From: G963668655 sp963668655
Lineage (GTDB): Bacteria; Myxococcota_A; SURF-8
Reading direction: 5' to 3'
NCBI GenBank assembly: GCA_963668655.2
Contig: CAXXPQ010000002.1
Coordinates: 62,001 to 126,000, forward strand
DNA: 64,000 nt
This document shows positions 1 through 7,779 of this stretch, piece by piece. The notes beneath the pieces were generated by a model. The model did no database searches. It saw only the letters and a list, made by a program, of their open reading frames with translations, and was not told where the DNA came from. Position numbers and translations under genes: made by a program. How positions within the stretch are numbered: the stretch's first letter is position 1; each line of letters begins with the position of its first letter.

Positions 1-13
1 CCGTGACCGGCAT
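1..13 (-). CDS. Start of the next late gene (cut by the window edge)
   Basis: On the minus strand an ATG at 13-11 follows a strong ribosome binding site (AGGAGGG, about 5 bases upstream) directly after the capsid gene stop. Only four codons (Met-Pro-Val-Thr) are inside the window, so the product cannot be named. By position it should be the next head or head-tail joining gene of the late operon, which therefore continues to the left. Confidence 0.5.
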
Positions 14-23
14 GAGCGCCCTC

Positions 24-884
24 CTACGGCAGGATCACGACCTTGGCCAGCAGGTCGGGACGCAGCACGCCGTGGGCCGCCTCCATCCACGCCAGCCAGC
101 CGGTCTTGAAGCGTTTGGGTTCGTTGATCGTCTCCGTGCTCAAAGCCTGGCGCAGCGCGAACTTCCCCACTTCCTCGTCCGGGAAGAGGATCACCTCGGA
201 GAGCCCCATGCTGGAGGTGGCGATGATCTCGGCCCCGTTGTAGATCTTGAAGATGCCCTTGAGTTGCAGTTCCCGCTTGGTCTGCGGGTCGAGGTTCCAG
301 CCGCGCATGTCGTTGGCGCGAGCCCCGCGCATCAGCAGGTACTTCACCGACAATTCCATGTCCTCGATGAAGCTGATCGCCTCGTTGACCGCGTCCTCGG
401 TGAGCTTGCCGCCGGTCACGGTCACGGTGCGCTCGGCGGGCACGGCGGCGGAGAGCACGGTGACGGTGCGCTTGTCGATGGCCTTGCGGATTTCGTCGGC
501 GGCCGACTTCTGGATGTCGAGCATGGTGCCCACGTTGCCGTGCTTGAGCACGGAGATGTCCACCATCGGCATGGAATGGATGCGGTGGATGGGAAACTCC
601 ACCTCGTCCTCGACGATGCCCGACTCCACCGCGTCGCCGTCCTTGGAAATCCAGTAGGCTTTCAGCTTCGGCTTCTTCTGGAACTTCGCCGGTTCGCCGG
701 GCGGCAGCTTCATCTTGGTCAAGAGCAGCGATGTGATCTCGCGGGTCTGAATCTCCATGTCGATGGGCGGAGCGATGGCGGCGGCCAGCGCCTTCAGCCC
801 TTCCGGGGAAGAGACTGCCTCGCTCATCAGCTTGGCCATCGTGGCCATGTAGTCGTCCGAATGGACCTGGGTCAGATTTTCCAT
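24..884 (-). CDS. Major capsid protein, HK97-like (probable)
   Basis: A 286-residue protein with no membrane segment, in the place where the capsid gene of tailed phages normally sits: after portal, minor head protein, protease/scaffold and decoration protein. An acidic region and a long helix near residues 125-145 are followed by a beta-rich C-terminal half ending in a stretch with conserved Trp, Gly and Val residues, compatible with an HK97-fold capsid subunit. The identification rests mainly on gene order and size, since no catalytic motif is expected. The start is supported by a strong AGGAGG site about 6 bases upstream. It is 13 bases from the decoration gene and clearly in the same leftward operon. 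Confidence 0.7.
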   Translation of the reverse strand: MENLTQVHSDDYMATMAKLMSEAVSSPEGLKALAAAIAPPIDMEIQTREITSLLLTKMKLPPGEPAKFQKKPKLKAYWISKDGDAVESGIVEDEVEFPIHRIHSMPMVDISVLKHGNVGTMLDIQKSAADEIRKAIDKRTVTVLSAAVPAERTVTVTGGKLTEDAVNEAISFIEDMELSVKYLLMRGARANDMRGWNLDPQTKRELQLKGIFKIYNGAEIIATSSMGLSEVILFPDEEVGKFALRQALSTETINEPKRFKTGWLAWMEAAHGVLRPDLLAKVVILP

Positions 885-897
885 TGCGCTCCCTCCT

Positions 898-1257
898 TTA
901 CACGTACAGCTTGAAGCGCAGGACGCCGGTGGCGGTCGCGATCACTTCGCCCACGGCGAACTCGCCCTGGCCCTTGACCTTCAGCTTGCCGGTGGCGTCG
1001 CAGGCGAGTTCGTCACCGGGGACGGGCGTGCCCACGAAGACGTCCGTCTCGTAGATGCCGCCCAGGCAGAACACGCCGCCCAGCTCGCCGTCCTTGGTGG
1101 TCTTCTCCAGCAGGCCGAAGCTGCGTTTCGTAGGATCGGTGTTGACCGAAAACTCGTTGTCGCCGGAGAGACGCACGAGCTGTCCCGCGCTTCCTCCTCC
1201 GGTGATCGCCCCGAGGCCGTAACGGAAGCCCGGAGCCAGCGGTTGCACGTAAGGCAT
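898..1257 (-). CDS. Head decoration-like protein (DUF2190-like)
   Basis: A 119-residue, glycine- and valine-rich protein predicted to be mostly beta strand, with alternating short hydrophobic strands and Gly turns. Small proteins of this composition placed immediately before the major capsid gene are usually capsid-stabilising decoration proteins (lambda gpD-like or DUF2190 type). It is 14 bases from the end of the protease-scaffold gene and has a strong AAGGAGG site. The family call is by composition and position, not by a diagnostic motif. Confidence 0.55.
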   Translation of the reverse strand: MPYVQPLAPGFRYGLGAITGGGSAGQLVRLSGDNEFSVNTDPTKRSFGLLEKTTKDGELGGVFCLGGIYETDVFVGTPVPGDELACDATGKLKVKGQGEFAVGEVIATATGVLRFKLYV

Positions 1258-1271
1258 GATTCACCTCCTCC

Positions 1272-1871
1272 TTAATCGCCCGCCGGGATTCCGGCGCGGT
1301 CCTTGTAGGCTGCCAGGAACCCGGTCGTGAGTTTGCCCTGCAGGTCCTCGGGCCGGGGATCGGTCGATCCGTGCGGTCGATGCCCGGCGTCGGACTTCAT
1401 GTCGCCCTGGGATTTCCCCTTCTTCTTGGGCGCGAAGGGATTCTTCTTCTTTTCCTTGGGGTCTTCCTCGTCCGGGTTGTCCTCGGCCTCGGGGTCCTCA
1501 TCCTCGTCCTTGGGCTTCTTCTTGCCTGCCGCGAAGGCCGACACCGTCTCCTCGGTGGCTCCGAAGGCGTCGTCCGACATCTTCATGAGTCGCTCGATCT
1601 CCGCCGTGCGCGAGGTCTCGTCGCCGAAGTCCCGTCCGGCCTCCTCCCACAGCGCCAGCAGCTTCTCAGCCTTGGCGCGGCGGATGCTGGCCTTGCGGGC
1701 GGCCTCGGCCTCGTCGAGCTTGCGCTGCAGCTCCTCGACCTGGGAGGCCAGCTTGTCGATCTCTCCCTGCTGCTTCTTGATCAGTTTCGTCTTCTCCGTA
1801 TCCGACATCTCCGCCGGATCGGGCGGGCCGTCCTCAGCCCCTTTCTTCTGTTTCTCTTTCTCGTCGGCCAT
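1272..1871 (-). CDS. Nested in-frame scaffold protein (internal start)
   Basis: Inside the fusion gene, codon 968 is an ATG preceded by an AAGGAGA ribosome binding site seven bases upstream (plus-strand 1879-1885). The internal product would be 199 residues: a charged coiled coil (about residues 25-80 of this product), then a run of Asp/Glu and Lys, then a conserved-looking C-terminal tail. This matches the arrangement of lambda C/Nu3, where the scaffold is translated from an in-frame start inside the protease gene. The signal is visible in the sequence; that it is used is an inference. Confidence 0.55.
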   Translation of the reverse strand: MADEKEKQKKGAEDGPPDPAEMSDTEKTKLIKKQQGEIDKLASQVEELQRKLDEAEAARKASIRRAKAEKLLALWEEAGRDFGDETSRTAEIERLMKMSDDAFGATEETVSAFAAGKKKPKDEDEDPEAEDNPDEEDPKEKKKNPFAPKKKGKSQGDMKSDAGHRPHGSTDPRPEDLQGKLTTGFLAAYKDRAGIPAGD

Positions 1872-4772
1872 CGATTGGTCTCCTTGTTCCGAAGTGTTGT
1901 GGCTGGCCACCTGGCGTATCTCCGCCCGTTCGTCCGCGCCCTCGCGGTCGAGCAGGCCCATGCCCGTGAAGGTGATCCCGTGCAGGATTTCGTAGACCGG
2001 CTTGTCCTGGTAGGTCCGGCCCTTGTAATTTTTGAGGTGGACGCAGTACTCGGCCTTGTTTTTGATCCGCTTGCCGCAGACCGAGCACTCGCCCTCCTGG
2101 TAGTCGCATTCCATCGAGACGTGGGACACGATGCCGCGTTTCATCAGCTTGTAGGCGAGGCGGGCCGGTTCGCTGTCCTCGGTGAAAAGCTCGCCGACGC
2201 ACTCCACGCGGGAGTTCTCGCCGTCTTCCACGTACCTGGCCTCGACGATGCCGCCCACGATGTCCCGGAACTCCTGGCTGTGACTCAGGTCCACCTTGCG
2301 CCCCACCGCCGTCTCGGCCGCCTGCTTCAACTCCTCCGGAGTGAAGTGGTCGCCGTTGCGGTTGGTGCCGGTGTGGGTCAGGATGAACTTGAACTGCTTA
2401 TCCCCAGCCTTGGCGGCGTCCGTCTCCAGTGTCTCGAAGGCGACCTGGCCCGTGATCCGGGTGTGGACGTTGCGCTCATGGGAAGCCGCCGCTTTGGCCT
2501 TGACCGGCTCCGAACCGATGAAGACCAGTTCCTTGGCATGCTTGCCGCCGCTCTCCGGCTCGCCCCGGATCATGGCGTACTCGACCTCGATGCCCTTGAC
2601 TCTTGCGTCCTTGAAGCGCTCCTTGAAAAAGCCGTGGATCGTGGCTTCGTCCGGGTAGGCCTGGTCGCGGTAGGACAGCATCAGGTGCCTGCCGCCCGCG
2701 TGGCGCACGATGTCGGCGATCAGGGCTCCGATGCTCTCGCGGGTATAACGCGTGCCCGACTCGTAATCCCGCCGGGCGTTGTCGCGCAGTTCCTTCCCTT
2801 CCCACATCGTCATCAAACCTTCCACGAAGTGGAGGTTCATCTCGTAATCGTTCGTCCCGAACTTCGTGATGTAGGGCGGGTCTGCGTAGACCAGATCGCA
2901 GTCGATCTGTTTCAACGCCTCCACGGCGTCGAGCCGCGTGGCCTTGTTTTCCTGGCCGTTGTCGAAGACCAGCTTGTTGACCCGCGCCAGATGTTGCCGG
3001 AAGCGTTTCTGGAAGTCTGAAAGCGGGATGTTGGAAAGGCTCGTCTGGCGGCCCTCCGGGTTGCTCACCGGGCCGGTGAGCCCCTTCTTGCTGCGCGAAA
3101 ACTGCCCGAACTTCGCCTTGGCCACCACGGACCAGCCCAGCGCCGTCAGCGCCAGGTCTTTCTTGTAGCCCTTCAAGCCATGAATGTTGGCCCAGGCCAC
3201 ATCCAGGAATTGCAGGATCGGCTTGGTGAAGTAGTAGCCGTGGAAGTGGTCGGCGCAGAACGACCCAGCCTTGGGGTTGTCGGCGAAGATCGCTTCAATG
3301 TCCTCGTCGGAAAGCGTCTCCTTGCCATTCTCGATCAGGGCGCGGGCGATGTGGTGCGGGTAATGCAGCTTGTCGTTGGAAACAACGCGCAGTCCCTTTT
3401 TCTTGTAGAAATAACCGACGTTCGCGCCGCCGGAGAAGGCGTCCAGCACACTCTTGGCGTCCCTGGGCGTCTGCTTCCACAGGAAGTCCAGGATGAAATA
3501 CTTGTTGCCCATGAAGGCCGTGACCCGCACCGCGTCCTTGTCCTTGGGCGCGGCCAGAGCTTCAAGCAGGTCGGGGTCGTGATCGGCGGTCAGCGAGAGG
3601 AAAAACGCCTCCTGCTCGTCGAAGCCGCCGTCGGCGCTCAAGTCCTCGTCATCGAAGTCCGCTTTTGCCCCTCCGGGCGCGCAGACGAAGAGATGCTCCT
3701 TGGCCAGCGAGTTCTCCCCGTGACCCGCCGAGATGTGGTACTGGTGCTCGCGGGTCTTCATCCGGCTCGACTTGCCGTTGGCTGCCACGATCTTCTTGAT
3801 CTCGGCTTCCGTGGGATAGGCCTTGTCGCGGTAGCTGATGATCCAGTGCGGGATGTGTTTGGCTGCCCCCAGAAACTCCTCGAAGAAGGCGTGGGCGTTG
3901 GCCTTGGTCACCTCGGTCGGAATGGTGTAAGTCCGGCTTTTGGAGTCCTTCTGGATTTCCTTGCCTTCCCACCAGGTCATCAGTCCTTCGATGAAGTGAT
4001 AGGCCCGCTCGTAGTTGGTCTGGGAAAACTGCGTGGCGTAGGGCGGGTCGAAGTAGGCCACGTCGGACTCGACCTTCGCCAACAGCTTGCGCGTGTCCCC
4101 ATGACCCGCCTTGCAGGATTTCTGTCCCTCGAAGACCAGGGCGCTGATGCGTTTGGCGTTGGCCGTGAAGCGCGCTTTGAATTCGGCGGGCGTGTCGGCG
4201 TTGGCGTAACGCTTGGTGGTGCCGAAATGCCCGAAGCCGCCGTTGGCCGTGATGCAGGTCTTGCCCAGGGCGAACAGCGCGATGTCTTTCTTGTAACCGG
4301 ACAGCGCGTCGATGTTAGATCGCACGACGTCGATCAACTTCAGCACGTCGTTCTCGAAGTAGACTCCGGAGAAATGCTTGCGCACGAAGTCGCGGGCCTT
4401 GCCGTTCTCGGCCAGCAGCGACTCGATCTCCTTCTCGGAGAGGGTGACGGAGTCGTTCTCGACGATGGCGCGGGCGATGTGATGGCAGTAGGCCAACCGG
4501 TCGAAGGACTGCACGGCCAGGCCCTTGGTCTTGTACATGTAGCCGACCACGGACGAACCGCTGAATGCATCGATGGCGCTTTTGGCAGACTCCGGCGTGG
4601 CTTTCCAAATCCAGTCGATCAGCTTCTGCTTGGAGCCGATGTAGTTGGTGATGTACTTGGGGCGCTCCTCGGCCCGAGCCTCGGCGGACAGGTCCCCGTC
4701 AGCCAGCAGTTCCGCAAGCTCGGCCTCGGTCTGAAGCAGGAAGTTCAGCTTATCGGCGTCGGTCGAAAACAT
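1272..4772 (-). CDS. Fusion: two Dam-type adenine methylase domains + prohead protease + scaffold
   Basis: A single 1166-residue reading frame with four modules. Residues about 40-370 and 410-755 are two copies of a D12-class N6-adenine methyltransferase. Each has a motif I-like AFSG (about 69-72 and 445-448) and a catalytic DPPY (242-245 and 631-634). Residues about 770-960 resemble a tailed-phage prohead maturation protease, with candidate catalytic His831 (DLSHSQ) and Ser886 (SHVSME), followed by a C-x2-C...C-x2-H zinc-like cluster at 896-912. Residues 968-1166 are a coiled-coil, Lys/Glu-rich, very acidic scaffold-like tail. Portal lies upstream and capsid downstream, so protease and scaffold are expected here; the methylases are not. 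No frameshift or stop separates the modules. Methylated target and catalytic activity are inferred. Confidence 0.75.
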   Translation of the reverse strand: MFSTDADKLNFLLQTEAELAELLADGDLSAEARAEERPKYITNYIGSKQKLIDWIWKATPESAKSAIDAFSGSSVVGYMYKTKGLAVQSFDRLAYCHHIARAIVENDSVTLSEKEIESLLAENGKARDFVRKHFSGVYFENDVLKLIDVVRSNIDALSGYKKDIALFALGKTCITANGGFGHFGTTKRYANADTPAEFKARFTANAKRISALVFEGQKSCKAGHGDTRKLLAKVESDVAYFDPPYATQFSQTNYERAYHFIEGLMTWWEGKEIQKDSKSRTYTIPTEVTKANAHAFFEEFLGAAKHIPHWIISYRDKAYPTEAEIKKIVAANGKSSRMKTREHQYHISAGHGENSLAKEHLFVCAPGGAKADFDDEDLSADGGFDEQEAFFLSLTADHDPDLLEALAAPKDKDAVRVTAFMGNKYFILDFLWKQTPRDAKSVLDAFSGGANVGYFYKKKGLRVVSNDKLHYPHHIARALIENGKETLSDEDIEAIFADNPKAGSFCADHFHGYYFTKPILQFLDVAWANIHGLKGYKKDLALTALGWSVVAKAKFGQFSRSKKGLTGPVSNPEGRQTSLSNIPLSDFQKRFRQHLARVNKLVFDNGQENKATRLDAVEALKQIDCDLVYADPPYITKFGTNDYEMNLHFVEGLMTMWEGKELRDNARRDYESGTRYTRESIGALIADIVRHAGGRHLMLSYRDQAYPDEATIHGFFKERFKDARVKGIEVEYAMIRGEPESGGKHAKELVFIGSEPVKAKAAASHERNVHTRITGQVAFETLETDAAKAGDKQFKFILTHTGTNRNGDHFTPEELKQAAETAVGRKVDLSHSQEFRDIVGGIVEARYVEDGENSRVECVGELFTEDSEPARLAYKLMKRGIVSHVSMECDYQEGECSVCGKRIKNKAEYCVHLKNYKGRTYQDKPVYEILHGITFTGMGLLDREGADERAEIRQVASHNTSEQGDQSMADEKEKQKKGAEDGPPDPAEMSDTEKTKLIKKQQGEIDKLASQVEELQRKLDEAEAARKASIRRAKAEKLLALWEEAGRDFGDETSRTAEIERLMKMSDDAFGATEETVSAFAAGKKKPKDEDEDPEAEDNPDEEDPKEKKKNPFAPKKKGKSQGDMKSDAGHRPHGSTDPRPEDLQGKLTTGFLAAYKDRAGIPAGD

Positions 4773-5006
4773 TCAAGCTCCTCAAAAACGAAAACGGCCC
4801 CGAACAAGCGCAACCGGGAATCTCCCGAGTCGCCTCTCGTCCGGGGCCGCTGGTTTTTCCAACTAACCCTGGCTCTCGCTATGTCGCCCTTGGCGGCCGC
4901 CGAGTGCTTCGGCTAACCGGAAAGGGTTGACGGTCTCTCAACCGTACAGACGTATTTTCTCACCATTCGAAAAAGCCCGCAACGTGACGTGTTTTCCTTT
5001 GGCATG
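4773..5006 (-). promoter_or_regulatory. Structured leader or attenuator before the fusion gene
   Basis: The 234 bases between the DUF2292-like gene and the fusion gene hold no convincing gene but much symmetry. An 8-bp stem, CGGCCCCG (4795-4802) with CGGGGCCG (4842-4849), encloses a second hairpin (CGGGA/TCCCG). On the minus strand the stem is followed by T-rich sequence, then the ribosome binding site and start codon. A further hairpin GGTTGA/TCAACC lies near 4925-4942. The layout fits an intrinsic terminator or attenuator limiting expression of the methylase fusion. Confidence 0.4.
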
Positions 5007-5189
5007 TCACCCCGGACGGGGACGGGGTTCCGGCTGGGCCGGGTCCAGATGCTCGATGCGCTGCAGGGTTTCCGTCTTGATCGTATCGACCTGGCCGTTC
5101 TGAAAACCCAGGATCACTCGGCCATAGAATTTCTTCTCGACAAGCGATTCCAGATAGGCCGCCACTTTCTCGATGTCTTCATGTTTCAT
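5007..5189 (-). CDS. Small DUF2292-like protein
   Basis: A 60-residue protein. Residues about 10-45 show the pattern of the DUF2292/YezD family: a helix, then a beta strand around GRVILGFQNGQV and a second strand containing IKTETLQRIEHL. The C-terminus is proline-rich. It lies 9 bases downstream of the minor head gene in the same orientation. Function is unknown in the family. Confidence 0.55.
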   Translation of the reverse strand: MKHEDIEKVAAYLESLVEKKFYGRVILGFQNGQVDTIKTETLQRIEHLDPAQPEPRPRPG

Positions 5190-5198
5190 GCAATTCTC

Positions 5199-6062
5199 CT
5201 ACTCGATGACGGACACGACCGTACAGCGGCAGTTGGCGTGTTTTGGCGGCCCTGGCGCGTCTTCGATCCGAAATACCCGCCCATCCAGCGGTGCGCATTC
5301 GGGGCAGGTGCGCTCGTCGTGCGCCGTGATCCACTTGACCTTCTTCACGCCGACCTCCCGGTAGAACACCTTCCGCCCCTCGTTGTTGGCGCGCAGCGTC
5401 TCGGTACGGGCTATGAGCGTTGCCCGATGCTGGGCCGACTTGAAGACCGTCTTGCCCGCCGTGCGGAAGGCTTCCGGGTCGTCGAGCACCTTCCCGATCT
5501 CCCGCACCACCTGCGGGATGCTCTTGCCCTCCAACACCCCTTGGGTGATCGTGCGCTTGATGCCGGAGGCCAGTTCCCGCGAGACGTCGCCCAGTAGCGT
5601 GACCTCGTAGTTGGCGAGAAAATCCACCGCCGCCCGGTCGATGGTGGAGAAGGTGCGGGTCAACAGCGACTTGCGCTTGAGGTCTGACATCTCCTGGAAG
5701 TCCGGATGCTCCAGCGCCTCCAACTGCCCGATGCCGTCCTCGATGCCGAGTTTCATAGCGCCCTCTACATTGGCTCGGATGCCGACCTTCCAGTCTTCCG
5801 CCAACTCCCTGGCGATCCCGTCGATGTCCGTCTCCAGGTCTTTCAAAATCGCCAGTCGCATCTCCTGCCAGGGTTTCAGCGCCGCTTTCTCCTCGAAACG
5901 CCTGATCTGCTTCGCCACGTCGTCGGAGGCGGCTTTGAGCGCCTTGGTCAGGTCGGCGGCGTGGGCCTCGGCGTAACGGTCCCGGCGCTTGACCGCTTCC
6001 TCCACAGCTTGTCGGATACGTTCCGCCTGGCTCGGTTTACTGGCCGCGTGTGTGTCGCCCAT
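5199..6062 (-). CDS. Phage minor head protein (Mu gpF / SPP1 gp7 type)
   Basis: A 287-residue protein whose N-terminal two thirds is helical and charged. Its C-terminal part carries the signature of the phage head morphogenesis domain (Mu gpF-like): ARTETLRANNEGR, then WITAHDERTCPECAPLDGRVF, then an HANCRC motif close to the end. In the known families this protein is packaged in the procapsid and interacts with portal. The start overlaps the portal gene by 26 bases, which is typical translational coupling in head operons. Confidence 0.85.
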   Translation of the reverse strand: MGDTHAASKPSQAERIRQAVEEAVKRRDRYAEAHAADLTKALKAASDDVAKQIRRFEEKAALKPWQEMRLAILKDLETDIDGIARELAEDWKVGIRANVEGAMKLGIEDGIGQLEALEHPDFQEMSDLKRKSLLTRTFSTIDRAAVDFLANYEVTLLGDVSRELASGIKRTITQGVLEGKSIPQVVREIGKVLDDPEAFRTAGKTVFKSAQHRATLIARTETLRANNEGRKVFYREVGVKKVKWITAHDERTCPECAPLDGRVFRIEDAPGPPKHANCRCTVVSVIE

Positions 6063-7425
6063 AGATTCTCTCCACGTCCTTGCGGGCCGCTTCCTCGCGG
6101 GCCTGCTTCACCGGCTTCTTCATTCCCAGCCTGTCGCGTGCTTCCTCGACCGTTAAAACTTCCAGGGCGACCAGCTTTGAGATTTCGTCCACCGACCAGT
6201 TGCGGTCCACCACGATCTCCTCGCCCTTGCGGCCCTGCTCCTCCACGTCGGGAGACAGGCCCATCTTCTGCTGCAGGGTGCTCTTGGAGATCAGGCCCCG
6301 GTCGTAGAGGTCCACCAGCAGCCGCTTCTGGTCCACCTCGCTGGTCAGGTCCAGGTCGGAGAACTGGTAGTGCAACTCCTGCTCCTCGTAGCCCTTGCGC
6401 GCCTTCCACTCGTCGAAGACCCAGTCCAGGATCGTGCGGGCAGCCTCCTTGATCTCCTTGAGCTGGACCACCATCTTCTGCATCGAGACCGAAGCCGTGG
6501 CGAAGTTGGGGCCGTCGCCGGTGACGATGCTGCGCGCCATGCCCAGGGCCACCAGGATGTCCTCCTTCACCTCCTTGACCTTGCTCTCGGTGTTGAGGCT
6601 GATGCCTTCCGCCCCGTAGGTCTCCGCCTTGACGAAGAAGGGGACGACCAAACCCGCCTCCATGTCCATGTGGTCCAGTTCGTTGCGTATCTTCTCGATC
6701 ATCTTCTGGTCGGGCGTGATGATGCGCCCGCCGTAGGCTCCGCCCACCTGGATGAAGCGCATGGGCGTGGTCCAGCGCCGGGCGATGGCCCGTTCGGCGC
6801 GTCGGTAGTCGCGCAGCAGTTCGATGGCCTCGAAGGCGGGCAGCGCCATGCTGTTGCCGCGCCGCTCGAAAGGCGGGGCGTTCCAGCGCAGGTGGATCAT
6901 CTGGTCCAGGGCCAGGGGCACGGGCTCCAGGGCCGCGCCTTCGGGCGTGATCGGATGCTGCACCGCTTCGATCAACTCGTCGTTCTCGTACTGGAACTTC
7001 ACCGACAGGGGGTTGACGCAGATCACTTCCTCCACGTCGTCGCCCTTTTTCGTGCGGATGAAATAGCCCACCGCGTCGCCCTTGACGAGCAGCTGCGTCA
7101 CCATGTCGCGCACGAAGCCGTTCAGACCAAGCCGCCAGTAGAGTTCCATCGCCTCTGTCTGCACGTCCTCGTCGTCGCAGCGCACCGTGATCTCGTCGCC
7201 CAGAGCGAAGCTGCGCCAGGCGTTGACCGCGTTGGCGACCAGAGGCTCCTCCTGGTAGTACTCCCAGGCCTTGATGGCGCGGTCCTCCCATGTTGCTGGT
7301 ATCGCGTCTTTCGCGGCAATGCCCTTGAAGGCCGTGCCAATCAGCGCCGCTGCCGTTCCAAGCTCGGGCTCCGGGCTGCGGCCCGTGGCACGGTGTGTTT
7401 TCTCCTTTTTTGTTTGTCTTTTCAT
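6037..7425 (-). CDS. Phage portal protein
   Basis: A 462-residue protein between terminase and minor head gene. It has the usual portal features: an N-terminal acidic/aromatic region, a central segment with a conserved YRRAERAIARRWTTP stretch, and a C-terminal helical domain with alternating charges. Portal forms the dodecameric DNA channel at one capsid vertex. The start is supported by AAGGAGA five bases upstream of the ATG. No frameshift or truncation is visible. Confidence 0.8.
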   Translation of the reverse strand: MKRQTKKEKTHRATGRSPEPELGTAAALIGTAFKGIAAKDAIPATWEDRAIKAWEYYQEEPLVANAVNAWRSFALGDEITVRCDDEDVQTEAMELYWRLGLNGFVRDMVTQLLVKGDAVGYFIRTKKGDDVEEVICVNPLSVKFQYENDELIEAVQHPITPEGAALEPVPLALDQMIHLRWNAPPFERRGNSMALPAFEAIELLRDYRRAERAIARRWTTPMRFIQVGGAYGGRIITPDQKMIEKIRNELDHMDMEAGLVVPFFVKAETYGAEGISLNTESKVKEVKEDILVALGMARSIVTGDGPNFATASVSMQKMVVQLKEIKEAARTILDWVFDEWKARKGYEEQELHYQFSDLDLTSEVDQKRLLVDLYDRGLISKSTLQQKMGLSPDVEEQGRKGEEIVVDRNWSVDEISKLVALEVLTVEEARDRLGMKKPVKQAREEAARKDVERIYGRHTRGQ

Positions 7426-7462
7426 TAGTTTCTCCTTGACTTGTGGTTCTCTGGGGCCATAA

Positions 7463-7478
7463 CCTTTACCAGTAAAGG
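7463..7478. promoter_or_regulatory. Perfect 7-bp inverted repeat upstream of the reversed HNH gene
   Basis: CCTTTAC and GTAAAGG face each other across a two-base spacer, between the portal start and the start of the oppositely oriented HNH gene. It lacks a T-run on either strand, so an operator or a short RNA hairpin is likelier than a classic terminator. Confidence 0.35.
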
Positions 7479-7530
7479 GTTACACATGTGGCATGAAATA
7501 AATTGCACGTGGTTTTGATAGGAGGATCAA

Positions 7531-7758
7531 ATGAGCAGATGCACGAGAACTCGGAATCTGGAAGTCCACCATAAGCGGCGCGACGGCGGAAACGACATCA
7601 ACAATGCGATGGTGTTGTGCCAGCAGTGTCATGAAGAGACATCGACTTATGGACAATCCGGTAAAACACCTCCACCTTTCGACCAAGCGACGAAAGATAA
7701 AGCTCTTCGAAATGCGGGAAATCGTTGCGAATGCACAAGCTCGCGTGGCTGTCATTAG
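7531..7758 (+). CDS. Small HNH-type protein inserted in reverse in the late operon
   Basis: A 75-residue protein with an HNH-like core: LEVHHKRRDGG, then DINNAMVLCQQCHEETSTYG. This supplies a His-His pair, an Asn and a CxxCH that could bind metal, followed by a second Cys cluster at the C-terminus. The ribosome binding site AGGAGG lies about 5 bases from the ATG. It is the only plus-strand gene between 0 and 10.8 kb and separates terminase from portal. Free-standing HNH proteins next to terminase can help DNA packaging in some phages; reverse orientation suggests instead an inserted homing-type or selfish gene. Confidence 0.65.
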   Translation: MSRCTRTRNLEVHHKRRDGGNDINNAMVLCQQCHEETSTYGQSGKTPPPFDQATKDKALRNAGNRCECTSSRGCH

Positions 7759-7779
7759 CTGTTTATTCATCAGTAGCCT

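Noticed and set aside
3180..4916. Plus-strand open frame of 578 codons
   Set aside because: Antisense to the two methylase domains, whose DPPY motifs show the coding strand.
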